Assembly (NCBI GenBank): GCA_036276035.1
Contig: DASUCM010000123.1
Coordinates: forward strand, 1 to 20,802
DNA from: JACDAF01 sp036276035
Lineage (GTDB): Bacteria; Chloroflexota; Limnocylindria; P2-11E
Reading direction: 5' to 3'
DNA length: 20,802 bases
Under the pieces are notes generated by a model, which worked only from the letters and a program-made list of their open reading frames with translations, was not told the DNA's origin and searched no databases. A program made the translations under genes and the position numbers. Of the stretch, positions 8,110 through 14,313 are shown one piece after another. Position 1 is the first letter of the stretch; every line of letters starts with the position of its first letter.

Positions 8110-8163
8110 GTAGACGCGCGGCGGCGTCCGCCAAGCGGGTACGGACGCCACACACGCGTCTAC
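8110..8163. other. Strong two-part hairpin, candidate structured RNA
   Basis: GTAGACGCG (8110-8118) pairs perfectly with CGCGTCTAC (8155-8163), and inside it GGCGTCCG (8123-8130) pairs perfectly with CGGACGCC (8142-8149). An internal loop (CGGC against ACACA) separates the two helices and the apical loop is 11 bases. That is 17 Watson-Crick pairs in 54 bases. No U-run follows on either strand, so it is not an ordinary intrinsic terminator. I do not recognise it as a known RNA family. Confidence 0.55.
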
Positions 8164-8292
8164 CTCACGTGGTGGGGTGGAAGGACGGCGTGAACGGAAG
8201 GTCGGGACCGGCCGCCAGCCGGCGATCGCAAGCGCCACGGGCTCACCTCACGGTCGCGTGCTCCGCGCTGCCCGGTGCGCTGGGCTCCCCTC

Positions 8293-8322
8293 CGGACAGA
8301 ACAGGCGTTCGCATCTTAGAAC
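8293..8322 (+). promoter_or_regulatory. Candidate promoter of the ligase-like gene, overlapped by both LexA boxes
   Basis: CGGACA (8293-8298), an 18-base spacer, then TAGAAC (8317-8322). The -35 is weak (4 of 6). The first operator lies in the spacer and the second covers the -10, so a bound repressor would block RNA polymerase. Confidence 0.35.
8299..8310. promoter_or_regulatory. LexA (SOS) box 1, GAAC-N4-GTTC
   Basis: GAACAGGCGTTC is a perfect match to the GAAC-N4-GTTC core, and the central AGGC fits the RNRY of the Gram-positive consensus CGAACRNRYGTTYC. It lies 20 bases (about two helical turns) centre to centre from box 2, on the same face of the DNA. Confidence 0.72.
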
Positions 8323-8340
8323 AGACGTTCTCCATGTCAA
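8313..8340 (-). promoter_or_regulatory. Candidate divergent promoter with a LexA box between -35 and -10
   Basis: On the minus strand, a perfect TTGACA (complement of 8335-8340) is followed by a 16-base spacer and TAAGAT (complement of 8313-8318). LexA box 2 fills the spacer and box 1 lies at the expected start site. No credible gene lies downstream on this strand before the slipin gene, so any product would be an untranslated RNA or a very small protein. Confidence 0.4.
8319..8330. promoter_or_regulatory. LexA (SOS) box 2, GAAC-N4-GTTC
   Basis: GAACAGACGTTC matches the core perfectly, with flanking A and T making AGAAC...GTTCT. The central AGAC fits RNRY. It lies 25 bases before the start codon of the ligase-like gene. 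Confidence 0.75.
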
Positions 8341-8355
8341 TAGGCGAGGAGGGCT

Positions 8356-9045
8356 TTGCCCGACGAGCCGCAAGGGCCCACGCGAGCGCAGCAGCCGGCA
8401 GGCGCGGAGCGAGCGGGGATTGACCGATACTCGGCCGGCCAGTCTGTGAATACGGTCCTTGGGGCAGACCTCGCCCCGCAGCGGCCCCGCTACTCCCGGG
8501 AGCGGGCGGAGCCGGAGCGCCACATCCTCGAGCCCGAGTGGCCGGGCACGCGCGCGCTCGTCCGGGTGGGCCACGCCGGACCGCGGTTCGTGGGCTACGC
8601 GGGGCCTCTTGAGGGGCCGCGCGAGCTGTACGACGCGATCGGCGCGCTGGCGCGCTGCCGGACGGCGGTCATCGACGGGGTCCTGGTGCCCGACTGGCAG
8701 GACGAGCAGGAGCTCGAGGTCGACCGCGACGGCAACGCCTACACCCGGCCGCCGGCCGGGCGGCGGATCTTCGCCGCCTTCGACCTCCTCGAGGTCGACG
8801 GCGAGTCGCTCATCGAGATCCCGCTCCTCGAACGGAAGCGCCACCTCGAGGGGCTCCTGCAGCAGAGCGCGAACGTGCGGCTCACCGCCTACGCTTCACG
8901 CGGGCTCCGCGCCTGGCGCGACACCCTCCAGGCCCAGGGGTTCCGCCGCGTCGTCCTGAAGTCCTGGAACAGCCAGTACGCGCCGGGGCAGGTGACGGAC
9001 GACTGGATCGTGACCGACAAGCTGAACCCGCCGAAGCTGACCTGA
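8356..9045 (+). CDS. ATP-dependent DNA ligase-fold protein lacking catalytic residues (pseudo-ligase)
   Basis: This 229-residue protein starts at TTG 8356, preceded closely by AGGAGGG (8347-8353). It aligns by eye to the adenylation domain of LigD-type ATP-dependent ligases. Motif I, normally KxDGxR, reads E61-W-P-G-T-R66, so the lysine that carries AMP is a glutamate. The next strand (consensus LDGE) reads VIDGVLV (105-111), losing its glutamate. FDLLEVDGESL (142-152) and the helix LLERKRHLEGLL are well kept. The motif IV region (consensus EGVxxK) reads FRRVVLKSWNSQYAPG (196-211): the EG is gone, the lysine stays. The motif V region ends DDWIVTDKL, keeping one lysine of two. The OB-fold domain is absent. 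Ligation by the normal mechanism is therefore unlikely; nick, end or nucleotide binding is possible. Tandem LexA boxes in its promoter suggest a DNA-damage role. Family fold: fairly sure; function: unknown. Confidence 0.75.
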   Translation: MPDEPQGPTRAQQPAGAERAGIDRYSAGQSVNTVLGADLAPQRPRYSRERAEPERHILEPEWPGTRALVRVGHAGPRFVGYAGPLEGPRELYDAIGALARCRTAVIDGVLVPDWQDEQELEVDRDGNAYTRPPAGRRIFAAFDLLEVDGESLIEIPLLERKRHLEGLLQQSANVRLTAYASRGLRAWRDTLQAQGFRRVVLKSWNSQYAPGQVTDDWIVTDKLNPPKLT

Positions 9046-9078
9046 GACAAAGATGACGAAAGAAGGATGAAGGACCGA

Positions 9079-10350
9079 ATGACGAGCGCCGCCGTCATCG
9101 ATCACACCCAGCGCGACCCGTGGGATGTCGCGCTCGCGCAGTTCGACATCGCAGCGGACAAGCTGCACCTCGATCCGAACATGCGCGGGATCCTGCGCGA
9201 GTGCCAGCGCGAGCTCATCGTCCACTTCCCGGTCCGGATGGCCGACGGTGCGGTGAAGGTGTTCACCGGGTACCGCGTGCAGCACAACGTCTCGCGCGGC
9301 CCCGGCAAGGGCGGCATCCGGTACCACCCGTCGGTGACCCTCGGCGAGGTGAAGGCGCTCGCGATGTGGATGACCTGGAAGTGCGCGGTCGTCGGCATCC
9401 CGTACGGCGGCGCGAAGGGCGGCGTCGTCTGCGATCCGAAGCACATGTCGATGCAGCAGCTCGAGACGCTCACGCGGCGCTACGCGACCGAGATCATGCT
9501 GCTCATCGGCCCGGAGCGCGACATCCCGGCGCCCGACGTGAACACGAACTCGCAGACGATGGCCTGGATCATGGACACCTACTCCATGCATCACGGCTAC
9601 ACGGCGCCCGCGGTCGTCACGGGGAAGCCGCTCTCGATCGGCGGCAGCGAGGGGCGTAACGAGGCGACCGCGCGCGGCGCGGTCTACACGATCATCGAGG
9701 CGTCGAAGCACCTCGGTCTCGACCTCGACGGCGCGCGGGTCGTCGTGCAGGGCTTCGGCAACGCTGGTCTCTTCTCGGCAAAGCTCATGGCCGAGCTCGG
9801 CGCGACCGTCGTCGCGGTCTCGGACACCGGCGGCGGGATCGTGAACACGAAGGGCCTCGACCCGGCGAAGGTCGACGCGTTCAAGAAGGAGCACGGCACC
9901 GTCTCGGGGTTCAAGGGCGCGGATCGGATCTCGAACACCGAGCTCCTCGAGCTCGATTGCGACATCCTCATCCCTGCCGCGATCGAGAACCAGATCGGCG
10001 AGCACAACGCCCCGAAGATCAAGGCGAAGATCGTCGCGGAGGCCGCGAACGGGCCGACCAGTCCCGAGGCCGACCGCATCCTCTACGACAAGGGCACCTT
10101 CCTCATCCCCGACATCCTCTGCAACGCGGGCGGCGTCACCGTCTCGTACTTCGAGTGGGTGCAGGACCTCCAGAACCTCTTCTGGCGCGAGGCCACGATC
10201 AACGCGCGCCTGAAAGAGGTCATGGTGAAGTCCTTCGCCGACGTGCTCGAGATGTCGAAGAAGCACAAGATCGACATGCGGACCGCGGCGTACATGGTCG
10301 CCGTGCACCGCGTGGCCGAGGCGACGCTCACGCGCGGGATCTACCCGTAG
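9079..10350 (+). CDS. gdhA: Glutamate dehydrogenase (Glu/Leu/Phe/Val dehydrogenase family)
   Basis: The ATG at 9079 has GAAGGA ending 4 bases upstream, so I prefer it to the in-frame ATG at 9067, whose AGAAGG would touch the start codon. The 423-residue product is the standard length. It carries the substrate site KGGIRYHP and PYGGAKGGV with the catalytic lysine at about residue 113, PDVNTNSQTMAWIMDTYS, the nucleotide-binding turn QGFGNAG (about 224-230), SDTGGGI at the end of the second strand, and PDILCNAGGVTVSYFEWVQD. It interconverts glutamate and 2-oxoglutarate plus ammonia; cofactor choice (NAD or NADP) cannot be fixed by eye, although the aspartate in VSDTGGG hints at NAD use. It lies 33 bases after the ligase-like gene, so read-through from the SOS-type promoter is possible. 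Confidence 0.93.
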   Translation: MTSAAVIDHTQRDPWDVALAQFDIAADKLHLDPNMRGILRECQRELIVHFPVRMADGAVKVFTGYRVQHNVSRGPGKGGIRYHPSVTLGEVKALAMWMTWKCAVVGIPYGGAKGGVVCDPKHMSMQQLETLTRRYATEIMLLIGPERDIPAPDVNTNSQTMAWIMDTYSMHHGYTAPAVVTGKPLSIGGSEGRNEATARGAVYTIIEASKHLGLDLDGARVVVQGFGNAGLFSAKLMAELGATVVAVSDTGGGIVNTKGLDPAKVDAFKKEHGTVSGFKGADRISNTELLELDCDILIPAAIENQIGEHNAPKIKAKIVAEAANGPTSPEADRILYDKGTFLIPDILCNAGGVTVSYFEWVQDLQNLFWREATINARLKEVMVKSFADVLEMSKKHKIDMRTAAYMVAVHRVAEATLTRGIYP

Positions 10351-10377
10351 AGACAGACCTGTAGCGCGGTAGTCACT

Positions 10378-10409
10378 CCCGGCGCCGCTCCGGAGGGGGC
10401 GGCGCCGGG
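10378..10409 (+). terminator. Perfect 10-bp GC hairpin after glutamate dehydrogenase, no U-tract
   Basis: CCCGGCGCCG (10378-10387) pairs perfectly with CGGCGCCGGG (10400-10409) around a 12-base loop, 27 bases after the gdhA stop. There is no T-run after it, so it may be a weak terminator or an mRNA 3'-end stabiliser. Confidence 0.5.
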
Positions 10410-10410
10410 C

Positions 10411-10424
10411 TAGAACGGCGGTTA
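10411..10424 (+). promoter_or_regulatory. Degenerate SOS-like box over a TAGAAC -10 element before dinG
   Basis: TAGAAC (10411-10416) is followed by four bases and GTTA, so GAAC-N4-GTTA (10413-10424) matches 7 of the 8 conserved LexA core positions. The central GGCG does not fit RNRY. The arrangement TAGAAC-N4-GTT is the same as at 8317-8330 before the ligase-like gene. Confidence 0.35.
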
Positions 10425-10443
10425 TCCCATCGAGCTCATCGCG

Positions 10444-13104
10444 GTGGACCTGGAGACGACCGGCTTCGACCCGGGGCGCGACCGCATCGTCGAGATCGGC
10501 GCCGTGCGCCTCGACCGCACCGCGGACGGTTCGCTCGTCCCGGGCGAGCGCTTCGCGACGTTCGTCGACCCGGGGCGCGACCTCGAGCGCGCGATCACGC
10601 GCCTCACCGGGATCCGCGACGAGGACCTGCGCGGCGCGCCGGACGTGACCTCCGCGCTCGCGGCGTTCGAGGCCTTCGCGGGCGACGCGACGCTCGTCGG
10701 GCACAACGTCGGCTTCGATGTCGGGTTCCTCGAGCGTGCCGGCCTTCCGCCCGGCCGCGCCTCGCTCGACACCGCGGAGCTTGCCTCGATCGTGTGGCCG
10801 GAGGCGTCGTCGTACGGGCTCCAGCGCCTCGCGGCCGACGCGCACCTCGACCCGGGCAGCGCCCACCGGGCGCTCGACGACGCCCTCACGTGCGCCTCGC
10901 TCCTCGGCGAGCTGTCGCGAGCGGCGGCGGCGCTCCGGCCCGAGCTCCTCGAAGAGCTCCGCGCGGCGTCGGCGCTCCTCGGCGCGCCGGTCGCCGCGTT
11001 CTTCGCCGACGCGCTCGCGACCGCGCTGCGCGGCGCGTGGACCGAGCGCGCCGCGGACCCTGCGACGTCGCGCCGCGGGCCGCCCGCGCGCCGGCGCGAT
11101 CCGGCCGCGGCCGAGCGGCTCGCGACCGCGGCGATCTTCGCGCCCGACGGCATCCTCGCGCGCGCGTACGAGGGCTACGAGGACCGCCCGCAGCAGCGCG
11201 CGATGGCGGAGGCCGTCGAGCGGACCTTCGACGCGGGCGGCGTGCTCGTCGTCGAGGCGGGGACCGGGGTGGGCAAGTCGCTCGCGTACGGCGCACCCGC
11301 CCTCGCGCGCGCGCTGTGCGGGGAGCGCACGATCGTGAGCACCCACACCCTCCCGCTGCAGGACCAGCTCGTGCGCCGGGACCTGCCGGCGCTGCAGGCC
11401 GCGCTCGGCACGGCGGTCCCCGTCGCCGTCCTGAAAGGCCGGACGAACTACCTCTGCCCGCGCCGCTGGCAGCAGCTGCGCGGCAACGTGACGACGCGCG
11501 ACGAGGCGCGGCTCGTGTGCAAGACGCTCGTCTGGCGGGAGACGACGGCGTCGGGCGACCGCGCCGAGATCAACCTCCTCGGCGGCGAGTCGGCGCTCTG
11601 GGCGCGCATCTCCGCGGACGACGAGAGCTGCACCTCACGCCGCTGCAACGCGACCCGCCCCCTGTGCTACCTGGAGCGCGCGCGGCACGACGCGCAGTAC
11701 TCGGACATCGTCGTCGTGAACCACGCGCTCCTGCTTCACGACGCGCGTGCCGGGGGATCGTTGCTGCCGGAGGCGCTCCACGTGGTGGTCGACGAGGCGC
11801 ACCAGCTCGAGGACGTCGCGGCCGACGCCTTCGGCCACCGCCTCGAGACCTGGCGCCTCGGCCGCGACCTCGACCGTCTCGGGCGCTCGCCGCTCGTCCT
11901 CGCGGCGCTCCGCTCCGGCGAGCCCTCGCGCACGGAGGCCGCGGAGACGGTGCGCGCGGAGATCGCGGCCGCCCACGAGCGCGGCGCCGCGGTATTCGAC
12001 GCGCTGCGGGTCCTGCTCGCGCCGCCCGAGGAGCGCGTACGCGTCACCGCGGGGACGCGCGCGAGCGACGACGTGTGGCTCCCCATCGAGCTCGCGGGCG
12101 AGCGTCTCGACGACGCGCTCGCCGGCGCGCAGGCCGCGGCCCAGCGGCTCGCCGATCTCGGCGGGGACGAGGACGACGTCCTCGAGCTCGGCAGTGCGGC
12201 GAAGGAGCTCATCGGCGCGCGCTCCGCGATCGCGCGGGGGATCCACGATCCGCGCGCGGGCGAGATCGTGTGGCTCGAGGCGGGCGAGCGCGACGTCGGG
12301 CTCCACGTCGCGCCGTCATACGCCGGCGGCGCCATCCGCCGGACGCTCGTCGACCGGCACCGCTCGGTGGTGCTCACATCCGCGACGCTCGCGGTCGCGG
12401 GGTCGCTCGCCTTCGCGAAGGAGCGCTTCGGCGTCGCCGACGTCGCCGACGAGCTCCGCGTCGGCTCGCCGTTCGACCCCGACCACATGCTCCTCGTCGT
12501 GCCCGGCGACATCGCGCTCCCGCACGAGGACGAGTACGCCGAGCACGTCGCGATGGCGATCGAGGAGGTCGCGCGCGCGCTCGACGGCCGCACGCTCGCG
12601 CTCTTCACGTCTCACGCCGCGATGCGCGAGGTGTCCAAGCGGCTCGGCGCGCTCGATGACGCCGGCATCGCCGTGCTCACGCAGGGCGTCGACGGCTCGC
12701 GCCGCTCGCTCCTCGAACGCTTCCGCGCGGGACGGAGCGTGCTGCTCGGTGCGCGCTCGTTCTGGGAGGGCGTCGACCTTCCCGGCGATCTCCTGCAGTG
12801 CGTCGTCATCGCCCGGCTGCCGTTCGAGGTGCCCGATGACCCGCTCGTGCAGGGGCGCTCGGAGCGCTACGAGGATCCCTTCCGCGAGTACCAGCTCCCG
12901 CAGGCCGCCCTCCGGCTGCGCCAGGGCGTCGGCCGGCTCATCCGCACGACGACGGACCGCGGCGCGATCGTGCTCTGCGACCGCCGGATCGTCACGAAGG
13001 AGTACGGGCCGACCCTGCTGGCGTCGCTCCCGACCGCACGGACGCGCCGCACGACGCTCGCGGAGCTCGGGCCGCTCGTCGCGGCGCACTGCGCCCGCGG
13101 ATAG
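10444..13104 (+). CDS. dinG: DinG-family Fe-S helicase with N-terminal DnaQ-like 3'-5' exonuclease domain
   Basis: This 886-residue protein has two parts. Residues 1-160 are a DEDDh exonuclease: DLE at 2-4, HNVGFDVGFL and HRALDDA hold the acidic and histidine residues. The helicase part contains Walker A GTGVGKS (about 274-280), motif Ia STHTLPLQDQ, four cysteines C338, C396, C401 and C408 suited to an XPD-type 4Fe-4S cluster, the DEAH box at about 450-453, LTSATLA, SFWEGVDLPGD, and motif VI QGVGRLIR at about 827. It should unwind or degrade damaged or R-loop structures 5' to 3' in the cytoplasm. The same exonuclease-helicase fusion occurs in Gram-positive DinG. The start is odd: a TAG at 10411 is in frame and GTG 10444 is the only standard start before the conserved region, leaving the first catalytic aspartate at residue 2. 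An upstream SOS-like box suggests damage control. Confidence 0.92.
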   Translation: MDLETTGFDPGRDRIVEIGAVRLDRTADGSLVPGERFATFVDPGRDLERAITRLTGIRDEDLRGAPDVTSALAAFEAFAGDATLVGHNVGFDVGFLERAGLPPGRASLDTAELASIVWPEASSYGLQRLAADAHLDPGSAHRALDDALTCASLLGELSRAAAALRPELLEELRAASALLGAPVAAFFADALATALRGAWTERAADPATSRRGPPARRRDPAAAERLATAAIFAPDGILARAYEGYEDRPQQRAMAEAVERTFDAGGVLVVEAGTGVGKSLAYGAPALARALCGERTIVSTHTLPLQDQLVRRDLPALQAALGTAVPVAVLKGRTNYLCPRRWQQLRGNVTTRDEARLVCKTLVWRETTASGDRAEINLLGGESALWARISADDESCTSRRCNATRPLCYLERARHDAQYSDIVVVNHALLLHDARAGGSLLPEALHVVVDEAHQLEDVAADAFGHRLETWRLGRDLDRLGRSPLVLAALRSGEPSRTEAAETVRAEIAAAHERGAAVFDALRVLLAPPEERVRVTAGTRASDDVWLPIELAGERLDDALAGAQAAAQRLADLGGDEDDVLELGSAAKELIGARSAIARGIHDPRAGEIVWLEAGERDVGLHVAPSYAGGAIRRTLVDRHRSVVLTSATLAVAGSLAFAKERFGVADVADELRVGSPFDPDHMLLVVPGDIALPHEDEYAEHVAMAIEEVARALDGRTLALFTSHAAMREVSKRLGALDDAGIAVLTQGVDGSRRSLLERFRAGRSVLLGARSFWEGVDLPGDLLQCVVIARLPFEVPDDPLVQGRSERYEDPFREYQLPQAALRLRQGVGRLIRTTTDRGAIVLCDRRIVTKEYGPTLLASLPTARTRRTTLAELGPLVAAHCARG

Positions 13105-13127
13105 GCCCCGCGCCGCGGCGTCACCCG

Positions 13128-13139
13128 TACCATCGCCTC
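13128..13139 (+). promoter_or_regulatory. Candidate -10 of a leaderless promoter before the small protein at 13140
   Basis: TACCAT (13128-13133), then exactly 6 bases, then GTG 13140. No ribosome binding site is visible, which fits a leaderless mRNA. Confidence 0.35.
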
Positions 13140-13454
13140 GTGGATGCCGCGCACCGGGAGTCGCTCGACGCCTGGATCGCCGGGCTCGATCAGGAGACGC
13201 GGATCACGGTCTTCCTGCTCCTCGACGAGCTCTGCGGCGGCATGGATGTCAGCCGTCACACCGATTTTGGTTTCTTCCGCCTGAGGGCGGAATTCGAGAC
13301 AAGTGGCGAGATCTTCGGCTGCTCGCTGGAGGAGCTCCGCGACGCTGTCGGGGCGGCGCTCGGCGAGGAGGGGGACCGGCTCGAGCGGCCCCGCAGCGCC
13401 CTGCGGGAGCTCCGGGAGGCGGTCGCCAGGAGGGGTCACCCGGACTTTCGTTAG
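13140..13454 (+). CDS. Small protein of unknown function (104 residues)
   Basis: Starting at GTG 13140 the frame encodes an acidic, largely helical-looking protein with ITVFLLLDELCGGMDVSRHT, a short FGFFRLRAEFET strand-like segment and a C-terminal charged helix (LERPRSALRELREAVARRG). I do not recognise a family. It has no signal peptide or membrane segment; the hydrophobic run VFLLLDEL is short. It lies 35 bases after dinG and 88 bases before the Flp pilin gene, which has its own promoter. Codon use is slightly less GC-biased in the middle (around 13260-13290) than in neighbouring genes, but the frame is still mostly G/C-ending, so I think it is real. Confidence 0.6.
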   Translation: MDAAHRESLDAWIAGLDQETRITVFLLLDELCGGMDVSRHTDFGFFRLRAEFETSGEIFGCSLEELRDAVGAALGEEGDRLERPRSALRELREAVARRGHPDFR

Positions 13455-13477
13455 CGTGTCAGTGGGAGTTCCGGCCC

Positions 13478-13505
13478 TTGCCTGAGAGGGCGTCCCCCGT
13501 AGAAT
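13478..13505 (+). promoter_or_regulatory. Sigma-70-type promoter of the Flp pilin gene
   Basis: TTGCCT (13478-13483), a 16-base spacer, and TAGAAT (13500-13505; 5 of 6 to consensus) lie upstream of the pilin start. Transcription would begin near 13512, giving a leader of about 30 bases that holds the strong AAAGGAGGA ribosome binding site at 13529-13537. Confidence 0.6.
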
Positions 13506-13542
13506 CAACCCAGCTGAACGACCTCAGGAAAGGAGGACCCAA

Positions 13543-13695
13543 ATGCTCGCATTCTTCCGCGAGGACGACGGCCAGGGCCTTGTTGAGTACGCTCTCATCA
13601 TTGCTGTCATCGCCATTGCCGTCATCGTCGCCATGATCTTCCTCCGCGGCCAGCTGCAGAACATCTTCAGCAACATCGGCAACAACCTCACCTAG
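13543..13695 (+). CDS. flp: Flp/Fap-type (class IVb) pilin subunit
   Basis: The 50-residue product begins MLAFFREDDGQGLVEYALII. The G-Q-G-LVEYAL motif at residues 10-18 is the Flp pilin processing and assembly signature: prepilin peptidase is expected to cut after the G just before QGLVEYAL (or one residue away), and the glutamate at +5 is present. A hydrophobic helix IIAVIAIAVIVAMIFL (19-34) and a short polar tail follow. The product would be exported by a Tad-type system and assemble into thin adhesive pili. It has a near-perfect ribosome binding site (AAAGGAGGA, 5 bases from ATG), its own promoter and an intrinsic terminator, so it should be abundantly and independently expressed. No tad assembly genes are in the window. 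Confidence 0.93.
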   Translation: MLAFFREDDGQGLVEYALIIAVIAIAVIVAMIFLRGQLQNIFSNIGNNLT

Positions 13696-13713
13696 CCAGT
13701 CCTCGCACGAACG

Positions 13714-13746
13714 AAAGGGGGCCCCACGGGGCCCCCTTTCTTTTTG
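13714..13746 (+). terminator. Strong intrinsic terminator after the Flp pilin gene
   Basis: AAAGGGGGCCCC (13714-13725) pairs with GGGGCCCCCTTT (13728-13739), immediately followed by CTTTTTG. It is a textbook rho-independent terminator. The complement also ends in a short T-rich run, so it may serve the convergent gene at 13778-14158 as well. Confidence 0.95.
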
Positions 13747-13777
13747 TCTCGCCTCCGCCGGCGGTCCTGGTCGGCTC

Positions 13778-14158
13778 TCAGGCGCTCCGCTTCCGCCGGC
13801 GCCCGGTGACGTCCTCGCAGGCCCGGATGAGGTCGTCCCAGACCGCCTTCGAGACGGTCTTGCGGTCCACGATCCGTTGGCCCGGCCGGACGACCTCGTT
13901 GCCCTCGGCGAGGAAGTTCGCGCGCCCGGGGTCGTGCAGGTCGAGGTACTCGGCGTAGCGCTTGAGCGGCCGCTCCTCGGGCAGGAGAGCGATCCCGGCG
14001 AGGTCCTCATCGGACAGCTCCTGGAGGACCCGGTGCTCGGCCTTGACGTCGAGCGCGGTGAGGCGGCGCTCCATGTGCTCGCGCTCGTCGTCGGCGAGCA
14101 CGACCTCCCACCGCCCGGAGGGGCCGCGCGGGACCGGGGCCTCGTCGTACTTCGCCAT
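13778..14158 (-). CDS. Protein of unknown function (126 residues)
   Basis: The frame extends further upstream, but ATG 14158 is the first standard start close to where sequence becomes protein-like (MAKYDEAPVPRGPSGRWEVV), and an earlier start would run into the rpsB leader. The product is highly charged: VLADDEREHMERRLTALDVK, a helical middle (LSDEDLAGIALLPEERPLKR), then DRKTVSKAVWDDLIRACEDV and a basic tail GRRRKRSA. I do not recognise the family. There is no signal peptide or membrane segment. It points away from rpsB and converges on the pilin terminator. G/C-ending codons dominate, which supports coding. Confidence 0.6.
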   Translation of the reverse strand: MAKYDEAPVPRGPSGRWEVVLADDEREHMERRLTALDVKAEHRVLQELSDEDLAGIALLPEERPLKRYAEYLDLHDPGRANFLAEGNEVVRPGQRIVDRKTVSKAVWDDLIRACEDVTGRRRKRSA

Positions 14159-14209
14159 GTGGACGGTGACCGCACTCGCCGTGCCATGCTCGCGTACACT
14201 TCGTAACGG

Positions 14210-14226
14210 ACCGGCGAACGGCCGGT
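14210..14226 (+). other. Hairpin in the rpsB 5' region
   Basis: ACCGGC (14210-14215) pairs with GCCGGT (14221-14226) around GAACG. A -10-like TACACT lies at 14195-14200, so the hairpin would be near the 5' end of the rpsB transcript. S2 genes are often controlled through their leaders, but nothing here proves that. Confidence 0.3.
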
Positions 14227-14313
14227 ACTTCACACGCCGACCCGGACGGCCCCCTCCCTCGACCTGCTCGAACGGGGTGCCCGCGTGGGCGGCGGCGGAC
14301 AAAGGGAGAACCC

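Larger units (their letters stand above)
7994..8355. other. 362-base non-coding stretch between slipin and the ligase-like gene
   Basis: No frame here has the near-total G/C third positions of the neighbouring genes. An 82-codon minus-strand frame (7990-8238) exists but its composition argues against coding. The stretch holds small inverted repeats (CCCAT/ATGGG at about 8021-8042; CCGGC/GCCGG near 8208-8222), a large two-part hairpin at 8110-8163, and at the right end two LexA-type operators with promoter-like elements on both strands. It may encode an untranslated RNA on either strand. Confidence 0.5.

Noticed and set aside
7990..8238. 82-codon minus-strand frame downstream of the SOS-type divergent promoter
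   Set aside because: It was considered as a damage-induced small protein, with GTG start and AGGTGA nearby. About a fifth of its third positions are A or T, unlike true genes here; it is rich in Pro and Arg, has no domain, and overlaps the slipin stop.
8248..8317. 23-codon frame on the minus strand starting in the -10 region (RTPVLSGGEPSAPG)
   Set aside because: Its ATG overlaps the proposed -10 element, so it could not be in the transcript from that promoter, and no ribosome binding site precedes it.
8896..11346. 816-codon open frame on the minus strand
   Set aside because: It lies opposite glutamate dehydrogenase and dinG, both with complete family motifs. The translation is a low-complexity mix of Arg, Glu, Val and Ala, as expected for the reverse of G/C-ending codons.
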